From DATARH01 sp035309005 (GTDB taxonomy: Bacteria > Pseudomonadota > Alphaproteobacteria > ATCC43930 > CGMCC-115725): a stretch of DNA of 14,464 nucleotides. Position numbers and translations under genes: made by a program. Positions 13,888-14,464 of the stretch are shown in pieces; position 1 is the stretch's first letter, and each line of letters starts with the position of its first letter. The notes under the pieces were generated by a model, which was not told the origin of the DNA, did no database searches, and saw only the letters and a program-made list of their open reading frames with translations. The stretch spans positions 1 through 14,464 of the forward strand of contig DATGFP010000008.1 in NCBI GenBank assembly GCA_035309005.1. The letters are read 5' to 3'.

Positions 13888-13891
13888 ATCC

Positions 13892-13907
13892 GTTCGTCAG
13901 TTCGTCA
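13892..13907. repeat. 8-bp tandem duplication at the SDR break
   Basis: GTTCGTCA occurs twice back to back (13892-13899, 13900-13907), within a few bases of where the SDR homology stops. Eight bp is the usual target-site duplication length of IS66-family elements, one of which leaves a trace at the window's right edge. The link is an inference. Confidence 0.55.
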
Positions 13908-13949
13908 GTGGTCCAAGATCGCTCAATATCCGTTGATGGCGCAAGATGT

Positions 13950-13966
13950 GGGTCTGGGCCAGACCC
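13950..13966. promoter_or_regulatory. Perfect 17-bp palindrome, candidate operator
   Basis: GGGTCTGG-G-CCAGACCC, 8-bp arms around one base. The loop is too short for a stable RNA hairpin of that length, so a dimeric DNA-binding protein site is the more natural reading. No promoter boxes are evident beside it. Confidence 0.35.
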
Positions 13967-14169
13967 GTAGCCATTGTTCACCCTCCACAGATCGTTGGAA
14001 TCGATCGGTAGTGGGTTAGGTGTTTCGACCCCGGCTAGGTACTTTCCGACGCTGTCCGCCTCACAATTGAGCGAGTAGCGTCGGATCATTGGCTGCCATC
14101 CTGGCAAAGAGGCTCGGCACCCAACTGATAGAACATGCTCCCGCCTTTCAGGCACCGAAGGAGCGTTGA

Positions 14170-14391
14170 ATGGCGCTAAAACCTTTTTTTACAACCCGCA
14201 TAGAAAAGCCCGAAGTCGCGCTCGCCGAGACAATGGCCGAAATGAGGGCATGGCTCGATAAAAATCAGATCGTACCCGTTGAGTTCAAAATTGCCATGAC
14301 GGGCCTGCCCGGCATTGCCTTCGATATCGCATTCCGCAATTAGGATGAGGCGATCCTGTTCGAGCGGAGGTTTGCTGCCCAGCCCACGTAA
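14170..14391 (+). pseudogene. Small hypothetical protein interrupted by an in-frame TAG
   Basis: ATG 14170 has a strong ribosome-binding site (AAGGAG, 14158-14163; 6-nt spacing). The frame encodes 57 residues (MALKPFFTTRIEKPEVALAE, then TMAEMRAWLDKNQIVPVEFK and GLPGIAFDIAFRN), then TAG at 14341-14343. The same frame continues with DEAILFERRFAAQPT to TAA at 14389-14391. The post-stop segment reads as a natural end (FDIAFRN-x-DEAILFERRF is a coherent amphipathic strand/helix), so TAG probably replaced a sense codon such as GAG, CAG or AAG. I cannot name the family; it resembles uncharacterised ~75-residue alphaproteobacterial proteins with an MxEMRxWLDxxxIxPxxF pattern. It could instead be a true 57-residue protein. 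Confidence 0.6.
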
Positions 14392-14409
14392 CTCAACCGA
14401 CGAGACGAT

Positions 14410-14464
14410 CGAGGTCGGTGCCGGAGGCACGACGCGCTCGCGCGGCAGATGCGCCGGAAACGGC
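14410..14464 (-). mobile_element. IS66-type transposase (TnpC) fragment at window edge
   Basis: On the minus strand, the frame from 14463 to 14410 reads PFPAHLPRERVVPPAPTS. This matches from memory the conserved segment of IS66-family TnpC transposases that precedes the CPCCGG zinc-finger motif (PLPAHLPRERVV...P). After it the Cys motif is absent (IVSSVELRGLGSK), so the transposase is truncated or decayed here, with the small gene beginning on the other strand. Only 18 residues support the call. Confidence 0.6.

Larger units (their letters stand above)
13888..14169. other. Lower-GC stretch without a recognised gene
   Basis: About 282 bp, near 55-57% GC by count in the lines sampled. Open frames cross it on both strands (for example one starting near 14155 on the minus strand), but they run into the SDR remnant in the wrong frame and show no recognisable domain. 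It contains the 8-bp tandem repeat and a perfect 17-bp palindrome at 13950-13966. It may be the remains of an inserted element or upstream DNA of the small gene at 14170. Confidence 0.5.

Noticed and set aside
13571..14155. 194-codon minus-strand frame spanning the low-GC stretch and the SDR remnant.
   Set aside because: Its second half is the SDR remnant read in the wrong frame, and its first half shows no recognisable domain.

Overview
The window is about 14.5 kb of very GC-rich DNA. Gene density is high, spacing is short, and GTG/TTG starts occur. The gene set (uvrD-prmA, a DUF1127 protein, an MbfA-type iron exporter, a three-domain aminopeptidase P, an MRTNIEIDD-type VapB) points to the chromosome of an alphaproteobacterium of the Rhodospirillales/Rhizobiales kind. 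The genus cannot be told from the sequence.

Layout. (1) 1-1581: the 3' end of uvrD overlaps prmA, both on +. (2) 1593-4328: a small DUF1127 protein (-) diverges from a large Xaa-Pro aminopeptidase (+) across a 199-bp intergenic region rich in TGCA-type repeats. The aminopeptidase meets a small secreted Tyr/Gly/Pro-rich protein (-) tail to tail. (3) 4459-7451: two different D-2-hydroxyacid dehydrogenases, one on each strand. Between them lies an AT-richer two-gene cassette (5579-6378): a small two-helix membrane protein and a protein whose pattern recalls the SinR/Cas2-like ferredoxin fold. (4) 7477-10372: a perfect 16-bp-arm inverted repeat, then a GAF/HD-GYP signalling protein and an SDR-fold protein lacking the catalytic residues (both -), then a REPIN-like pair of inverted palindromes. 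(5) 10388-12562: an aldo/keto reductase (-) divergent from an MbfA-like ferritin/VIT1 fusion (+). (6) 12585-13302: a VapBC toxin-antitoxin module with a palindromic operator. (7) 13321-14464: a decaying end with an SDR gene cut off just after the position of its NNAG motif, an 8-bp tandem repeat next to the break, lower-GC DNA with a small gene split by an in-frame TAG, and at the very edge the reading frame of an IS66-type transposase.

Left of 12.5 kb this is ordinary housekeeping and metabolic chromosome: DNA repair, ribosomal protein methylation, peptide turnover, oxidoreductases, c-di-GMP signalling and iron export. The accessory signals are the 5.6-6.4 kb cassette, the repeat elements at 7.5 and 10.3 kb, and the vapBC/IS66-associated end. 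I found no CRISPR array, tRNA or rRNA. No complete new multi-gene system is provable here. The best candidates for a second look are the SinR/Cas2-like cassette, the catalytically vacant SDR, the HD-GYP with a large insert, and the wreckage at the right end.
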